A stretch of DNA of 64,000 bases, from NCBI RefSeq assembly GCF_023078275.1, contig NC_062978.1:10802585-10866584 (forward strand), read 5' to 3'. Positions 31,892-43,232 of the stretch are shown here, in pieces (the stretch's first letter is position 1; each line of letters opens with the position of its first letter). The DNA comes from Leguminivora glycinivorella. Taxonomy: Eukaryota > Arthropoda > Insecta > Lepidoptera > Tortricidae. Below the pieces are notes generated by a model, which did no database searches, was not told the DNA's origin, and saw only the letters and a program-made list of their open reading frames with translations. The position numbers and the translations under genes are program-made.

Positions 31892-32200
31892 TGTAGTTGT
31901 TGACAGATCGCCTGATGGTAAGCAATCACTGTCGCCCATGGCTACAGGTACAGGCTACAGCTTGGCAATTGGGTTGCCGGCCCTTTAGATGGCGCAACAG
32001 TTCATTCCAGAATTTAGCCTACAATATATTTTTTTATACTACGTCGGTGGCAAACAAGCATACAGCCCGCCTGATGGAAAGCGGTCATCGTAGCCTATGG
32101 ACACCTGCAACTCAAGGAGTGTCACATGCGCGTTGCCAACCCATTACTACACTCCCTTTCACTGTGTTAAGTACATAGCAAAAAGGAGTGTACAAGTTCC
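31892..32200 (+). repeat. Repeat J, two adjacent copies
   Basis: 31892-32000 ('cagatcgcctgatggtaagcaatcactgtcgcccatgg') and 32030-32200 ('cgtcggtggcaaacaagcatacagcccgcctgatggaaagcggtcatcgtagcctatgg'). Other copies at 29945, 39185, 60283 and 61190. Confidence 0.65.
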
Positions 32201-32629
32201 AAGGAGGGTTCGGGTTGCCGACAACCCAGAGGACAATAGACGGAACAAATTATTTCCTTAGGTCCTTCCGTCATCAGCACACCGCACCCTCGTTGAGCTC
32301 TGGAAGCCTTCCTCACCGGCAGAAACACAATACCACGAGTAGGAATGTTTGATATTGTTACAAATAGCTAAAATGATATCATCTCGTTTATCATAATAAT
32401 AACGTTACGGGTAAGTCATAGGCAAGTAATACCTAATATATATTGAATTTGTGACATTCTCAAGCAAAAGGTACGACATTGTCTATAAACTAGAGGTCGA
32501 AATTGGTTGTACGAATATCCTGGTGGTATAATTTGCTTGAGATCGTCGCATGTTTTCGAATTTTCTGTATTATGTCAATTCTTACTTTGATAAACTACCA
32601 TAATATTTAACCACAAAATTAAAATTTTG
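32201..32629. other. Unassigned sequence
   Basis: No frame or repeat recognised beyond the end of repeat J. Confidence 0.4.
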
Positions 32630-32631
32630 AA

Positions 32632-32776
32632 AAAACTCCAGACCGCGACATTGTAGACCGATTTTCATGAAACGTGGTTAAGAACACTCCCGATTAACTC
32701 AGCTTTCAGACAAAAAAAACGTAATCTAAATCGGTTCATCGGTTCGGAAGCTACGATGCCACACACAGACACACAC

Positions 32777-32807
<31 letters not shown>

Positions 32808-32868
32808 CACGCACAGTAAAACTTATAACACCCCATCGTTTTTGCGTCCGGGGTTAAAAATAGTAACA
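32632..32868 (+). repeat. Repeat K (LINE-tail-like) with (CAGA)n microsatellite
   Basis: 'aaaactccagaccgcgac ... aatctaaatcggttcatcggttcgg ... acacacag(acag)n ... aacaccccatcgtttttgcgtccggggttaaaaa'. The ggggttaaaaa end is typical of lepidopteran non-LTR tails. Confidence 0.6.
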
Positions 32869-33079
32869 AAAAATTGTATGTGTTGCATTAATGGCATAAA
32901 TTATAAATAAAATTCATAAATTCATAATCAAGTAAGTATACTAATTTCATTATTAGCTCGTTCTAAATTATTTTTAATTTAAATACATATTTAAATTAAA
33001 AATAATAACGTTAACGTTAACGTTATCGTTAAAATCTCATACTGGCTTTATAATCTTGTGCACCAAACTAACTATCTCT

Positions 33080-33190
33080 GTTTTGCCCAATGGTTGACTG
33101 GTAGAGAATGCCTTAAGGCGTTAAGTTCGCCATTTGTACTTTTTATTGATAATTTGTGCAATAAAGTTTAAATAAATAAATAAATATTTA
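33080..33190 (+). repeat. LINE 3' tail with (AAAT)n
   Basis: Third copy of the 'ggttgactggtagagaatgcctt ... gtgcaataaagtttaaataaataaa' end. Confidence 0.65.
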
Positions 33191-33212
33191 TACCCCTTCG
33201 TTTATAAATGAA

Positions 33213-33369
33213 TAACGCCGTGTCTTGCGTGGGCGACGGTCGCGCGACAGCCGCGCGACCGTCGCCGTCGCGTCTCATACTTCCATATCGATAAGGTTTG
33301 ATTTCGTATGCGTCGCATCGCCGTCGCGCGACCATCGCGCGACCGTCGCCCACGCAAACCACGGCGTAA
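33213..33369. mobile_element. GC-rich MITE with ~33-bp TIRs
   Basis: 'cgccgtgtcttgcgtgggcgacggtcgcgcga' faces 'tcgcgcgaccgtcgcccacgcaaaccacggcg' (about 3 mismatches). Unlike most of the window it is roughly 60% GC. Confidence 0.75.
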
Positions 33370-33707
33370 GTTTATTTGTGCAGTCAGCTTGTATGTATTA
33401 AATTAAAAACAAATAATAATTAAGTTATTTGAGATTATACTATCACATCTTTCACAGCGATAATATTTTATAGCGATAATATTGTATTCAATGGGTCAAA
33501 CATTTTTTTTTCCTTATTTGCTTTTAATATGTTACTTAATTACTTTTTCTTTAACGACAGCCAAAGTCCATTTTGTCAAATGTCTAGTCAGTATGACTGT
33601 TAAAAGTAATTAGGTAACCTTTGGTATTGTGCTTACTGGTTTTTGAAGACGAGAGGGGCACTTAATAAACCGAAAAAGGTCGAGTTCACAAACATCTTTA
33701 GGTACTT

Positions 33708-33832
33708 TACTCAACCAATCTGAATCCTAGGCCACTGTACAACCCTTTTACATTAAAAGTCAAACTGACTTCTATAGCAAGTAAAGCTCGGTGTCAATAC
33801 GATAGTCTAGGATTCTAATTGGTTGACTGTAC
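33708..33832. mobile_element. MITE family A, divergent subfamily copy
   Basis: 'ctcaaccaatctgaatcctaggccactgta' at the left, 'gattctaattggttgactgta' at the right. The interior 'aaaagtcaaactgacttctatagcaa' matches 55995-56133, not the main subfamily. Confidence 0.75.
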
Positions 33833-33840
33833 AAGCCATT

Positions 33841-34150
33841 CATCATCATCATCATCCTCCTTGCGTTCCTAGGAGCCTGGGCTCCGCTTTGACAACTAAT
33901 CCCAAGATTTGGCGTTGGCACTAGTTTTACGAAAGCGGCTGCCATCTGACCTTGCAACCCGAAGGGTAACTAGGCCTGATTGGAATTAGTCGGTTTCGTC
34001 ACGATGTTTTCCTTCACCGAAAAGCAACTGGCAAATATCAAATGACATTTCGCACATAAGTTCCGAAAAACTCATTGGTACAAGCCGGGGTTCGAACCCG
34101 CGACCTTCGGATCGAAAGTCGCACGCTCTTACCGCTAGGCCACCAGTGCT
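33841..34150 (-). mobile_element. tRNA-derived SINE family B, near full copy
   Basis: Minus strand: head 'agcactggtggcctagcggtaagagcgtgcgac', B box 'gcgggttcgaaccccgg', body 'ttttcggtgaaggaaaacatcgtg ... ctagttacccttcgggttg ... gacaacta' reversed, and a (GAT)n tail. Other copies: 39841-40167, fragments at 3500, 14571 and 27462. Confidence 0.85.
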
Positions 34151-34192
34151 TTTAGGTACAAGCCTTCATGGCAAAAATATAATATTAACATG

Positions 34193-34310
34193 TACAGTCA
34201 ACCAATTGGAACCCTAGGCCACTGTAGAACTGTGTCATGTCATAGTGACGTTATAAATCAGATTGTAAGAAATCTCTTACTGTTTGTTATTTTGACATGG
34301 TTGTAGAGCG
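34193..34310. mobile_element. MITE family A, copy lacking the right TIR
   Basis: TACAGTCAACCAATTGGAAC is intact at the left, and the sequence runs to 'tttgacatggttgtagagcg' and stops before the right terminal repeat. Downstream 34311-34582 shows nothing recognisable. Confidence 0.8.
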
Positions 34311-34582
34311 AAATAAATATTAGCAAGTGTGAATACAAAAATAGCGTATATAAATAGAGGAATAGAAAGAGAAGTAGCCTATTATTATGACCGGTTCTGC
34401 AACCGACCCTTAGGATGGACTCCCGCGGCCTTCAAACGGTCAATCCACCCAGTAACTACATAGAACCTAGTAAAAGAGAAACCAATAAAGGTAGGTGGTT
34501 CCTTATCACTAATACCTCTTTTTCTGTTGCTTAAGCTTAAGTTAGTATCAGCACTTTATCTGTAAGCAAAGAGGATCAAGTA

Positions 34583-34802
34583 TTAAATAAATAAATAAAT
34601 AAATATTATAGGACATTCTTACACAGATTGACTAAGGCCCACGGTAAGCTCAAGAAGGCTTGTGTTGTGGGTACTCAGACAATGATATATATAATATATA
34701 AATACTTATATACATAGAAAACATCCATGAATCAGGAACAAATATCTGTGCTCATCACACAAATAAATGCCCTTACCAGGATTCGAACCCGGGACCGCGG
34801 CG
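34583..34802 (-). mobile_element. SINE family A, 5'-truncated copy
   Basis: Full tail and body in reverse, up to the B box (attcgaacccgggaccgcgg). The first ~45 bp of the tRNA-like head are missing. Confidence 0.8.
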
Positions 34803-35029
34803 CAGTATTAAAGAGAGTTATTGCCAAAGTAAAATATGTAATCACAGTGCATAGACAGCCATCTCTACACAGGTTTAACCCTTCGTCTGTGTTTGATAAG
34901 GATCCTAACATAAGGCGTTGGACTTTAAGTAAGTAAGTAATCATTTAAAAATTTATATCAAAGTTAGTTATTTTATGACAGACGGGGGGTTAAAAACAGA
35001 CAACGGCGGTTCAGAAAAACTTTTAGGAA

Positions 35030-35128
35030 CGTTTTCAACCGGTATTTTAGTGACAGTGAGACTCTCGGCCCCCACGATTTTTAATCTCGCATTACGGGAT
35101 TTTCTCACTAAAATACCGGTTGAAAACG
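35030..35128. repeat. Perfect 24-bp inverted repeat, 51-bp loop
   Basis: 35030-35053 (CGTTTTCAACCGGTATTTTA...) is the exact reverse complement of 35105-35128. The outer flanks are not paired, so this is not an ordinary TIR end. Confidence 0.85.
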
Positions 35129-36372
35129 GTGACTTGCCTATTATTTTCAGTGCTAATTTTCTGAATTCGAACGCGTGAGACTCAAAAATCGTCGCGCAGT
35201 TTTGACAATTTGGCCCATATTCTTAGCTTGATACCTATGTATTCAAATGTCAGATATTATTAATATTAGCGCCGTCTAGCTGAGTGTACCCCAAAGGTGT
35301 AACGCCATCTAGGGGTACGTTTTTTTCTTAGACTGTAGCTGTCTATACGGAGTTACATATGTCTTTGCTGTAAGTAAATAAAATAAAATTACAGAGAGCG
35401 AGACACCCATTCGTTGCTTCGATTATCGAGACAAACCTTATTGGTTTAACGATACTATGTAAATTAATTAGAGATTTATGTTTGTAATTACCTAAAATAA
35501 ATAAAAATAAAATAAAAATTCGCTCAGGCCATTATGCATATTAGCCGACTTGTACTTACTAGCTTGTTTCTATGATATTGGTAGCAAACGAGCAGACAAG
35601 CCTTCTGGTGGAAGGCAGTCATCGCATTCGCATCGCATCGCATTGAAGTATAGTTCAAACGTGGTGTCAGTTCGCCATCAGAACCATAAAAAGTATATTG
35701 AATAGTATGGTATAGAGTTATACATACATATATACATACAATCACGCCTGTATCCCACAAAGGGGCAAGCAGAACATATGAAACTACTAAAGCTTCAGTG
35801 CCACTCTTGGCTCGCTTGGCTTGGTATAGAGTTATCAGTCAAGATTTTCGAATGCAGCTCCATCTATTATTCAGTTATGCTTTAATTTTATAAAGATACA
35901 ATTATTTTATTATTATTAATAATAATATAAAATTTATTTAGTTAAGCTTTTCATGTGACTTTCCATGCCTAAAGGTTCCTAACAGCACATAACACATTTT
36001 GGACCCTTTAGACATGGACCGCCACATGTTTATGGCGGGATTTTTAAATAGGTTTGATGTTTTCATTCTGAATCTGAGCTAAAATAACGAACTTATTTGC
36101 CAAATTACAAAAACAATTGTAAAATTTACAATTTAATTACATAAAATTAACTACATAGAATGTCGTTCGCTAATTTGCAGGTGGTACAGCGTCATCTAGC
36201 GAAAAATTTGGATATCAAAAAATACTTATATATTTTACGACGCCAAGTCGTTAGCCAGTTTGCAGTGGTAATAGTGACATCTAGTGACTACTTACACTAC
36301 GGTATATTTGTACGCGTCAGTTTGCGTTAAATTGTTTTTCACGCCCTCTATCTTTCACTTTCCTAAACATAT
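35129..36372. other. Mostly unassigned; repeat L fragment at 35735-35812
   Basis: 35735-35812 (minus) has 'atcacgcctgtatcccacaaaggggcaagcagaaca ... cagtgccactcttggc', the repeat L tail. 35571-35640 weakly resembles repeat J. The rest is featureless AT-rich DNA. Confidence 0.45.
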
Positions 36373-36465
36373 CCTAAGTAGTATCAACTGCAAAAGTGCA
36401 TGGTGAATTTATCAATGAATTCATTTATAATTTCTCCATGCACTTCTGCAGCTGATAGTACATAG
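36373..36465. ncRNA. Pre-miRNA-like imperfect hairpin (candidate)
   Basis: Two ~45-nt arms pair with scattered mismatches around a very small loop: 'actgcaaaagtgcatggtgaatttat' against 'ataatttctccatgcacttctgcagct'. Pairing weakens outward but may extend about 30 nt beyond each arm, which would favour an old MITE. Strand unknown. Confidence 0.35.
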
Positions 36466-37059
36466 GATTTACTATTTCCTTTAATTGAAGACACCGTCTT
36501 CAGAACGATGTGTGAAAGATGTCATTCATTGATCACTCAACTCGACAACGCTAACACAGCTCAGGCTTAATGGTATACTATACTAGTAGTACTTATGTCC
36601 CAATGATGGTAAAACATCAATTGCATATTTTTTATCGAAGGTACTGGCAGAATATCAGTGAGTGATGTGGCATCACAATGCTAAGCCAGTATTTTTTTTG
36701 TGCCACGACATATAGCTTTATAATGTACTCTAGTTATTACTTCTTTTGTAAATAAGTAAGTCATGAATGTTGTGGGTGAGAATAAAGATTGGCTTGTTAT
36801 TCAAGTTATAGAGTGAATAGATGCATGCTCGTTAGTCTACAGATTATCTAGGAAATCCCTAGATTATTAGGTAAATTAATGTACAAACTGAAAACCGATC
36901 CATTTAGTGTGCTCTTCATTAGTAGGTAGAATTAGATACAGTAGTACTAACTGTACATGGTTCTTAATAACTATGCACATTAGTTAACTAGGTTATGTGA
37001 ATAATCTGTAAGTTAATGTAGTTAGTGTTATATTTAACTGGGCCCGTCCGTCCGTGAAC
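36466..37059. other. Unassigned sequence
   Basis: No recognisable feature. Confidence 0.4.
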
Positions 37060-37205
37060 TTCATCACGCCCTTTCTTTCACCTGGGTGTCGTAGAAATCG
37101 ACTTTGAGATTTGTGTTAAATTGTGGTGTATGCGAGAGGCTGGCTACCTGACACGTCACCTTTTTCGTTTTCTTTCAACTCGCCATATAATAACTTTTTA
37201 CCAAG
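37060..37205 (+). repeat. SINE-like repeat L fragment
   Basis: 'tttcacctgggtgtcgtagaaatcgactttgag' ... 'attgtggtgtatgcgagaggctggctacctgacacgtcac'. Confidence 0.55.
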
Positions 37206-37410
37206 CGCGTCAGTTAAACGGTAGAACTTAGCTGAACAATACCAAGAATGAATAAGCAGAAACAATGATACAACGTATTTCTAGACTGTACTTTAAGTTC
37301 TAAATGATAACATACTTTTATGACAGCTTCGTTGTGTGTTATAATTTATTATAGCAATGCTGACGGAGGATTAAAGAATACGATTTTATAAATGATCAAA
37401 AATACGGTCT

Positions 37411-37883
37411 GATTAAGACGATACAAACGCTCTCGACTATTTTCTCCCTGGTTTTTGAAGATAGAGCAACGATTTTTTCAACACAGATTATTATTATTTT
37501 TATCTGTGTCGGACCGTTTTGATTTTTTTGATATTTTTATTTTTAAATATGCTAGAGCCCATCAAAAATTTTCAAAAACGGCCTTTTCATGATGCCACAA
37601 AAAAAGGTGTGATACTCAAGATTGGTAACAACCGACACAGATTATTTCATTGTTAATCAGATTCTCAAATTTCGTTGTGATTGATTAAGTTTTGAAGGAG
37701 GAAACAGTCGAGAGCGGAACCTCGATTTTAAAGATTTTTTCGCAATGTCTTTTAACTGAGTTGTTCTTAATGGACAATTTTTTTTCGATAAATTTAGTTA
37801 ATAATACTAGTATATTTAACTGAAATTCCCAAATCGAAAGGGCCTTTCCATTATAGCATTTTCACTCCTGTAGCGTCTTAAGC
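37411..37883 (-). mobile_element. MITE family H, copy 2
   Basis: Inverted relative to 25689-26213. Ends 'gattaagacgatac' and 'ctcctgtagcgtcttaag'; all internal paired blocks (ctctcgactattttctccctgg, gtgtcggaccgtttt, gaaggaggaaacagtcgagagcgg) are kept. Confidence 0.75.
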
Positions 37884-37972
37884 TAAGTTGTCAGCTACTA
37901 GTATTTTCATAGGGCAGATTTTTCACGTGTTAAGTAAAATTCATAACTTTATACAAGTTTGGGGATTATTCA

Positions 37973-38118
37973 AGCGCGGATCCAGCTTCGTGCCCAGGGG
38001 GGGTCACGTGGTAAAGGCCCAGGCCCCAGAGGGGGGGTCACGTGGTCTATTTGTATGGCCAACCTAGGCTCCAGGGGGGTCATGACCCCCATGACCCCCC
38101 CCTGGATCCGCGCATGGG
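37973..38118. mobile_element. G/C-run palindromic element (TIR GCGCGGATCCAG)
   Basis: 'gcgcggatccag' faces 'ctggatccgcgc', with several GGGGGGTCAC / GTCATGACCCCC blocks between. A truncated relative lies at 52450-52536 (ggtcacgtggtctatttgtatggcca ... ggatccgcgcatggg). Confidence 0.7.
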
Positions 38119-38264
38119 ATTATTACAACCCTGTCGCATCCTGTGATATCATTCGTTGTTAATTGGTCTGATCTGACGTGACTTTAGCCGACGTTTTGTA
38201 ACTTTCTTACTGTTATACCATGTCATTAAGAGGAAATATAATATCAGGTCCTAAACTGGGTACG

Positions 38265-38421
38265 TAGCCGAATGGCACAAACGCTCACGGAACGCTCACG
38301 AAACGAAACGGTCGTAGATATCTATCTCTATCGCTCTTGCGTATTGGCGTGACAGAGCCAGACTACCTTTCGCGGCGTTTCGTTTTCGATTTGCGTCGCA
38401 GAAATAACATTCGGCTACGGC
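38265..38421. mobile_element. MITE family B, full copy with 10-bp internal duplication
   Basis: Begins GTAGCCGAATGGCACAAACG and ends CATTCGGCTAC. 'acgctcacg' is repeated near the left end, making it longer than 15934-16080. Confidence 0.8.
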
Positions 38422-39184
38422 ACCTGAAGCCTAAAGTGTTTACCGGCAAGTTCAGGTACTTGATAGTTAATTTGTTTTTGATTGTTCCAAATTTCATGAG
38501 CACGATTTTCGTTTTTTGTCGGCGTCGGCGATACGAGTATTATCTAATGTAGGACTTAAATCAAAAGGCAAACAATGAAGCGCAGTGCGTGACGTTTTTT
38601 CTTAGACCTATACTTAGGGCTGTAATTATATTCTTACCGACTACAGGCGAGTTGGAAGTACCATCATAGGTAGGTCTCTGATCACTCATACTTGCTAGGG
38701 TTCTCGAGGTCAGATGAGAGTGGATTTACGTACTCGTTTACCAATAAGAAATACGAAGCGAGCATCCATCCGGCCTTGTGCACTACGTCCATAATGAGTA
38801 ACTACGCAATGTTCTGTTATAAAGTCAACATTATATGTATTGTTTAAAACCTAGGGTCACGGATGTCTAACATTTATTGGGAAATTAAGTATGAATAAGG
38901 TGTTTAGTTTTATTATGTTTACAAGAAACAAACAACAAAACACAATAATCGGGAATATTTCGCCAATAGGTGCAGTGCAAAAGTATTATTTAGAAATGAT
39001 TTTATTTTAACTACAAAATTGTGGAGCTCTAAATTAAGTGATAGGTAGGTAGATATAGATATATGTATCAACGCTAACATATCACCCTCATTAAGTAAAA
39101 TTTATAACCAGGGCATCGTCCTCCAAAATTTCAGTAGATACTTACTTTAAACTTCTTCTTTTATTTACTATGTACCTACTTAAT
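38422..39184. other. Unassigned sequence
   Basis: No feature recognised. Confidence 0.4.
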
Positions 39185-39325
39185 ACAGCAAGCAGGACTG
39201 TTACAAGTTTCTAATGGGTTGGCAACGCGCACGTGACACTCCTTGAGTTGCAGGCGTCCATAAGTTACGGTGACCGATTTCCATCAGGCGGACCGTATGC
39301 TTGCCACCGACATAAGTAGTGTAAA
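39185..39325 (-). repeat. Repeat J copy
   Basis: 'gcaggactgttacaagtttctaatgggttggcaacgcgcacgtgac ... cttgagttgcaggcgtccataagttacggtgaccgatttccatcaggcgg'. Confidence 0.65.
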
Positions 39326-39419
39326 AAAAAATCTCAGCTTTTGATCACAACAATTTTATCTTTGCTACTTAAATCGCGTGTTGCCAAGCTGGACAACTTA
39401 TCTAGACACAACTGCCGAC

Positions 39420-39556
39420 CTAGCCAAAGTGATAATACTGTGTAATCGTTGACACTACGCGCGGCTCAATCTCGCCTCTACAGAAGAGCGGTAGGGAGCT
39501 ACGATTGGCTTACTAAATAATGTGAGCTACTAACTTTGGCTAGATACCCTGGCTGC
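39420..39556. repeat. Decayed MITE with CTAGCCAAAGT ends
   Basis: 'gacctagccaaagtgataat' at the left faces 'taactttggctagatac' at the right; the interior resembles 24820-24935. Confidence 0.5.
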
Positions 39557-39840
39557 CAAGGACAAACACCGAACACGTTACGCCTGGGGGCAGTGAGGAG
39601 CTAAGTTATAGGACCGGGATACGGGTCTTGAATTTTTATTTTTACCAGTACCTTTCAATGTTGCTAAAATGCTGGACAATTCACGTGTCTATATAAAATA
39701 AACGATTAAAAGGAGATGGACAATTGGATTGACAAATTGTTTTAAAATTGTTAATACTGCATCAAAAGTAATATAACAAAATCCTCAATATCCATGTTTT
39801 ATATGAACATAAAAACCCAATTTTTTTTCTAAAGAAAAAA

Positions 39841-40167
39841 AGCGCTGGTGGGCCGTGCGACTTTCAATCGTCGCGGGTTCGAAGTCGAACCCCGGCTCGT
39901 ACCAATGAGTTTTTTGGAACTTAGGAGCGAAATGTGATTTGATATTGATAGTCGCTTTTCGGTGAAGGAAAACATCGTGAGGAAACCGGACTAATCCCAA
40001 TAAGACCTAGTTACCCTTCGGGTTGGAAGGCCAGATGGCAGTTGCTTTCGTAAAACTAGTGCCTTCGCCAAATCTTGGGGTTAGTTGTCAAAGCAGACAA
40101 GAGTCAAGGCTCCCATGAGCCATAGCAAAATGCCGGGATAACGCAAGGAGGATGATGATTGATGATG
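39841..40167 (+). mobile_element. SINE family B, copy with damaged head
   Basis: 'agcgctggtgggccgtgcgactttcaatcgtcgcgggttcgaagtcgaaccccgg': the head lacks about 12 bp after ggtgg and has a duplication in the B-box region. The body and (GAT)n tail are complete. Confidence 0.8.
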
Positions 40168-40619
40168 TTTTTTTTTTCTTGCGGGATTGGCCTTGGTACT
40201 GAGAGCCGAAGAGTCTGTGTGAATGAAAATGAAGAGACTGGGTAGGTCAAAATCCTCTGTTCTAAATAAACTGCATGACTTCTTTGGAATGTAAACCAGA
40301 TAAAATAAGTCGGTTGGGGTAAAAGATAAGTTTTTACTTTTATTTTCTCATTACTAGAACATGTTGCACAGCTTCAACGATATCAACCTCGCTAATTGAA
40401 ATATATTTTCCACTTTTATACTCGTGCAAACTTTTATTATCTCACTATTTATTTTAGTTCTATCTAGTCTCTTTGTAACGTTAAATTGTATATTAAACAT
40501 TCCAGTGTTGATGTTTTAGGTAATTACGGAGAACATGAGATTTTGAAGTTTCTGAATATACGTTATTTTATTGCGAAATTATCACGGAACATTGACAAAA
40601 AACAACCAGTTTTTATGTT
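40168..40619. other. Unassigned sequence
   Basis: No feature recognised. Confidence 0.4.
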
Positions 40620-40925
40620 CGTTCAACAAGTTTTTTGGTTAAAATAGCGTCTACGTGCTCTTTGGTTCAAACAACAAGTTAAATTTTGTTAAATGTAACT
40701 AGTACATTCTACAAGTTACTTGTCATTTGACACATATTGTTTTAAACATAAACGTTTGGCTGATACAATCAAATATCTTTAACAAGTTTGATCTTGTTGT
40801 TCGTACAAAATCGACTTGTATCATCAATATTGTGATTTATTCCGTTTACTAAAATACTTACTTTTGTTTCAAATGGATAAACCCGCAACAAGTCGAACTT
40901 GTTAAATTCACAATGCAAGTTTCTC
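40620..40925. repeat. Cluster of ACAAGTT/AACTTGT motifs
   Basis: About nine ACAAGT or ACTTGT hexamers in 300 bp, several as AACAAGTT, including the palindrome aacaagtcgaacttgtt at 40893. No TIR seen. It could be a subterminal repeat zone of a transposon or a transcription-factor cluster. Confidence 0.45.
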
Positions 40926-41090
40926 TCAGTGAAAATATATGCAACGTTTACTATCGCGTAACGTATTTTAAAAACATCAAAAAGTGATGTAGGGGCTCAG
41001 TTTACTATACTTGGTGCAATTATTGATAATCCGTGGAGTAACTGTAAATGGACGGTTTTGGATTTTTTGGTACCCAGTATAACCACAGAT

Positions 41091-41233
41091 CGTCACTACT
41101 TTGAAAAAATCTCGTATCTCACACTGCTCCTCAAAGTTAAAACGCAGTAAGTCTATATGCATTGCATACATACTTATTACATTTTTCTTTTCATTGACAG
41201 AAGAAAATACAAGTTTTTTTCAAAGTAGTGACG
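41091..41233. repeat. 19-bp inverted repeat, possible decayed MITE
   Basis: 'cgtcactactttgaaaaaa' (41091-41109) is exactly inverted at 41215-41233. Confidence 0.6.
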
Positions 41234-41239
41234 AGATAT

Positions 41240-42040
41240 AGGAAGGAGGGAGATCGGACATGACGGGCGATTTGTACCTACTGAATACGGCTGTCGCAAG
41301 TTCTTAAACCCACACAAAGCAAATTTACTTGTAGATGGTCGTTCCATGATATTAGTGACGAACTCTCGCGCGTGCATCACCGCTCGCCCGTGAGGCCCTA
41401 CTGATTCGCCCCTCGCGAGGGGTACTTACAGTTCGATACTTACACGCGCGAGTGGGACAGGCCTGTCCATGCTAACGACATAGTGGAGTAAAAGTAAGGT
41501 ACCCTGGACATAATTCAATAACTCGTCCTTTTTGATATTTTATTGGGTATTATTATTAAGCATCAAATAGTAATTATGTACATAGATAAAAAAAAAGACG
41601 ATCGTATTCATATCTTATAAAAATCATGAGATAAAGTACATTATCCCACTTTTCGCTAACAGCAAAATAGTTAACCGAAAACTTTGTTAGATTAACTTTG
41701 TGGTGCACTCAGATGCGATCAGTTATTAGCGATATTACACAGAAAATAAATCTGATTGTGTACTTTTTTTACCGTTTTCATTTAATGTGAATATCTAGGT
41801 AGGTAAAAATGGTGACCATGATATATATATCAATTTGCATTGTATTAAGTATATATAGACATTTAACACCGATCTTAAACATATATTTTTAACGCTTAAA
41901 TAAACATGAATTTCTCAGTAGGTATAAATTGTAACTGAGATTTTTTTGCTTAAGACCAGGTTTTTGTGTACTATAATCATGATTTTATCAAAATTAATAC
42001 TGTGAAGGTCGCGCTTAAGAAACTGTAAATGTCAGTAATT
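41240..42040. other. Unassigned sequence
   Basis: 41395-41465 is GC-richer (cgctcgcccgtgaggccc ... gcccctcgcgaggggtac). The rest is AT-rich without features. Confidence 0.4.
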
Positions 42041-42350
42041 TAAAAGGGTGCAAAGTTGTCGTAGAGCGGCTGTCGCGGGGCGGGGGAGCGCGCGGGGCGC
42101 GGGCCTGGGAGAGCGCGCCGCGCACCGGCCGCGTCACCGCGGTGGATCGGTTAATAGGTTAGGGACGTAAGGTACCGGCCACACCAGAGCGTCGCGTGTC
42201 TCGGGGCGCGGACGGACGTCCGCGCCACGCCACCTGAGTGTAATTCAAAAATCGTCTCCTCAGTACATTTTGTATAGGAAGGACGTAAGACGCGCCCCAG
42301 GCGGCGTGGCGGCGGCGTGGCGCGCGCCGCGCCGCCTGGGACTTGGTGCC
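42041..42350. other. GC-rich block (~65-70% GC), repeat-like
   Basis: 'cggggcgggggagcgcgcgg' and 'gtaccggccacaccagagcgtcgcgtg ... cattttgtataggaaggacg ... ggcgtggcgcgcgcc'. The CpG density is far above the window average. It could be a GC-rich MITE or a promoter; I recognise the 'gtaccggccacacc' motif from repeat DNA and lean that way. Confidence 0.4.
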
Positions 42351-42360
42351 AATAGGACCA

Positions 42361-43232
42361 TCTCGGGGTTATACCCGTTCGATTAAAAAAATAATTTGAA
42401 AATCGGTCCACGATTCTCGGAGATATCGAGTAACAAAAAAACCGACCAAGAGCGTGTCGGTCCACGCTCAGTGTAGGGTTCCGTAGTTTATCGTATTTTT
42501 CTCAAAACAATTTTCCTAGAAAGTCTTTATAAAGTTCTACTTTTTTGATCTTTTTTCATATTTTTTTAAACATAAGGTTCAAAATATAGAGGGGGGGGAC
42601 GCATTTTTTTTCCTTTAGGAGCGATTATTTCCGAAAATATTAATATGATCAAAAACCGGCCAAGAGCGTGTCGGGCCACGCTCAGTGTAGGGTTCCGTAG
42701 TTTTCAGTATTTTTCTCAAAAACTACTGAACCTATCAAGTTCAAAACAATTTTCCTAGAAAGTCTTTATAAAGTTCTACTTTTGTGATTTTTTTCATATT
42801 TTTTAAACATATGGTTCAAAAGTTAGAGGGGTGGGGACGCACTTTTTTTTCTTTAGGAGCGATTATTTCCGAAAATATTAATATTATCAAAAAACGATCT
42901 TAGTAAACCCTTATTCATTTTTAAATACCTATCCAACAATATATCATACGTTGGGGTTGGAATGAAAAAAAAAATCAGCCCCCACTTTACATGTAGGGGG
43001 TACCCTAATAAAACATTTTTTTCCATTTTTTATTTTTGCACTTTGTTGGCGTGATTGATACATTGGTACCAAATTTCAGCTTTCTAGTGCTTACGGTTAC
43101 TGAGATTATCCGCGGACGGACGGACAGACAGACAGACAGGGGGAAACTATAAGGATTCCTAGTTGACTACGGAACCCTAAAAAACATTCAGTCGAATTGA
43201 GAACCTCCTACTTTTTTTGAAGTCGGTTAAAA
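42361..43232 (+). mobile_element. LINE 3' tail split by two tandem repeat R copies
   Basis: 42361-42436 ('aaaatcggtccacgattctcggagatatcgag') and 43185-43232 ('ttcagtcgaattgagaacctcc ... gaagtcggttaaaaa') are the two halves of one LINE tail like 31165-31545. Between them lie repeat R pieces 42437-42651 (stops after 'aatatgatcaaa') and 42652-43184 (complete). Confidence 0.75.

Noticed and set aside
42041..42350. CpG-island promoter
   Set aside because: No adjoining exon found on either side, and it contains motifs I associate with dispersed GC-rich repeats; left as an undecided GC-rich block.
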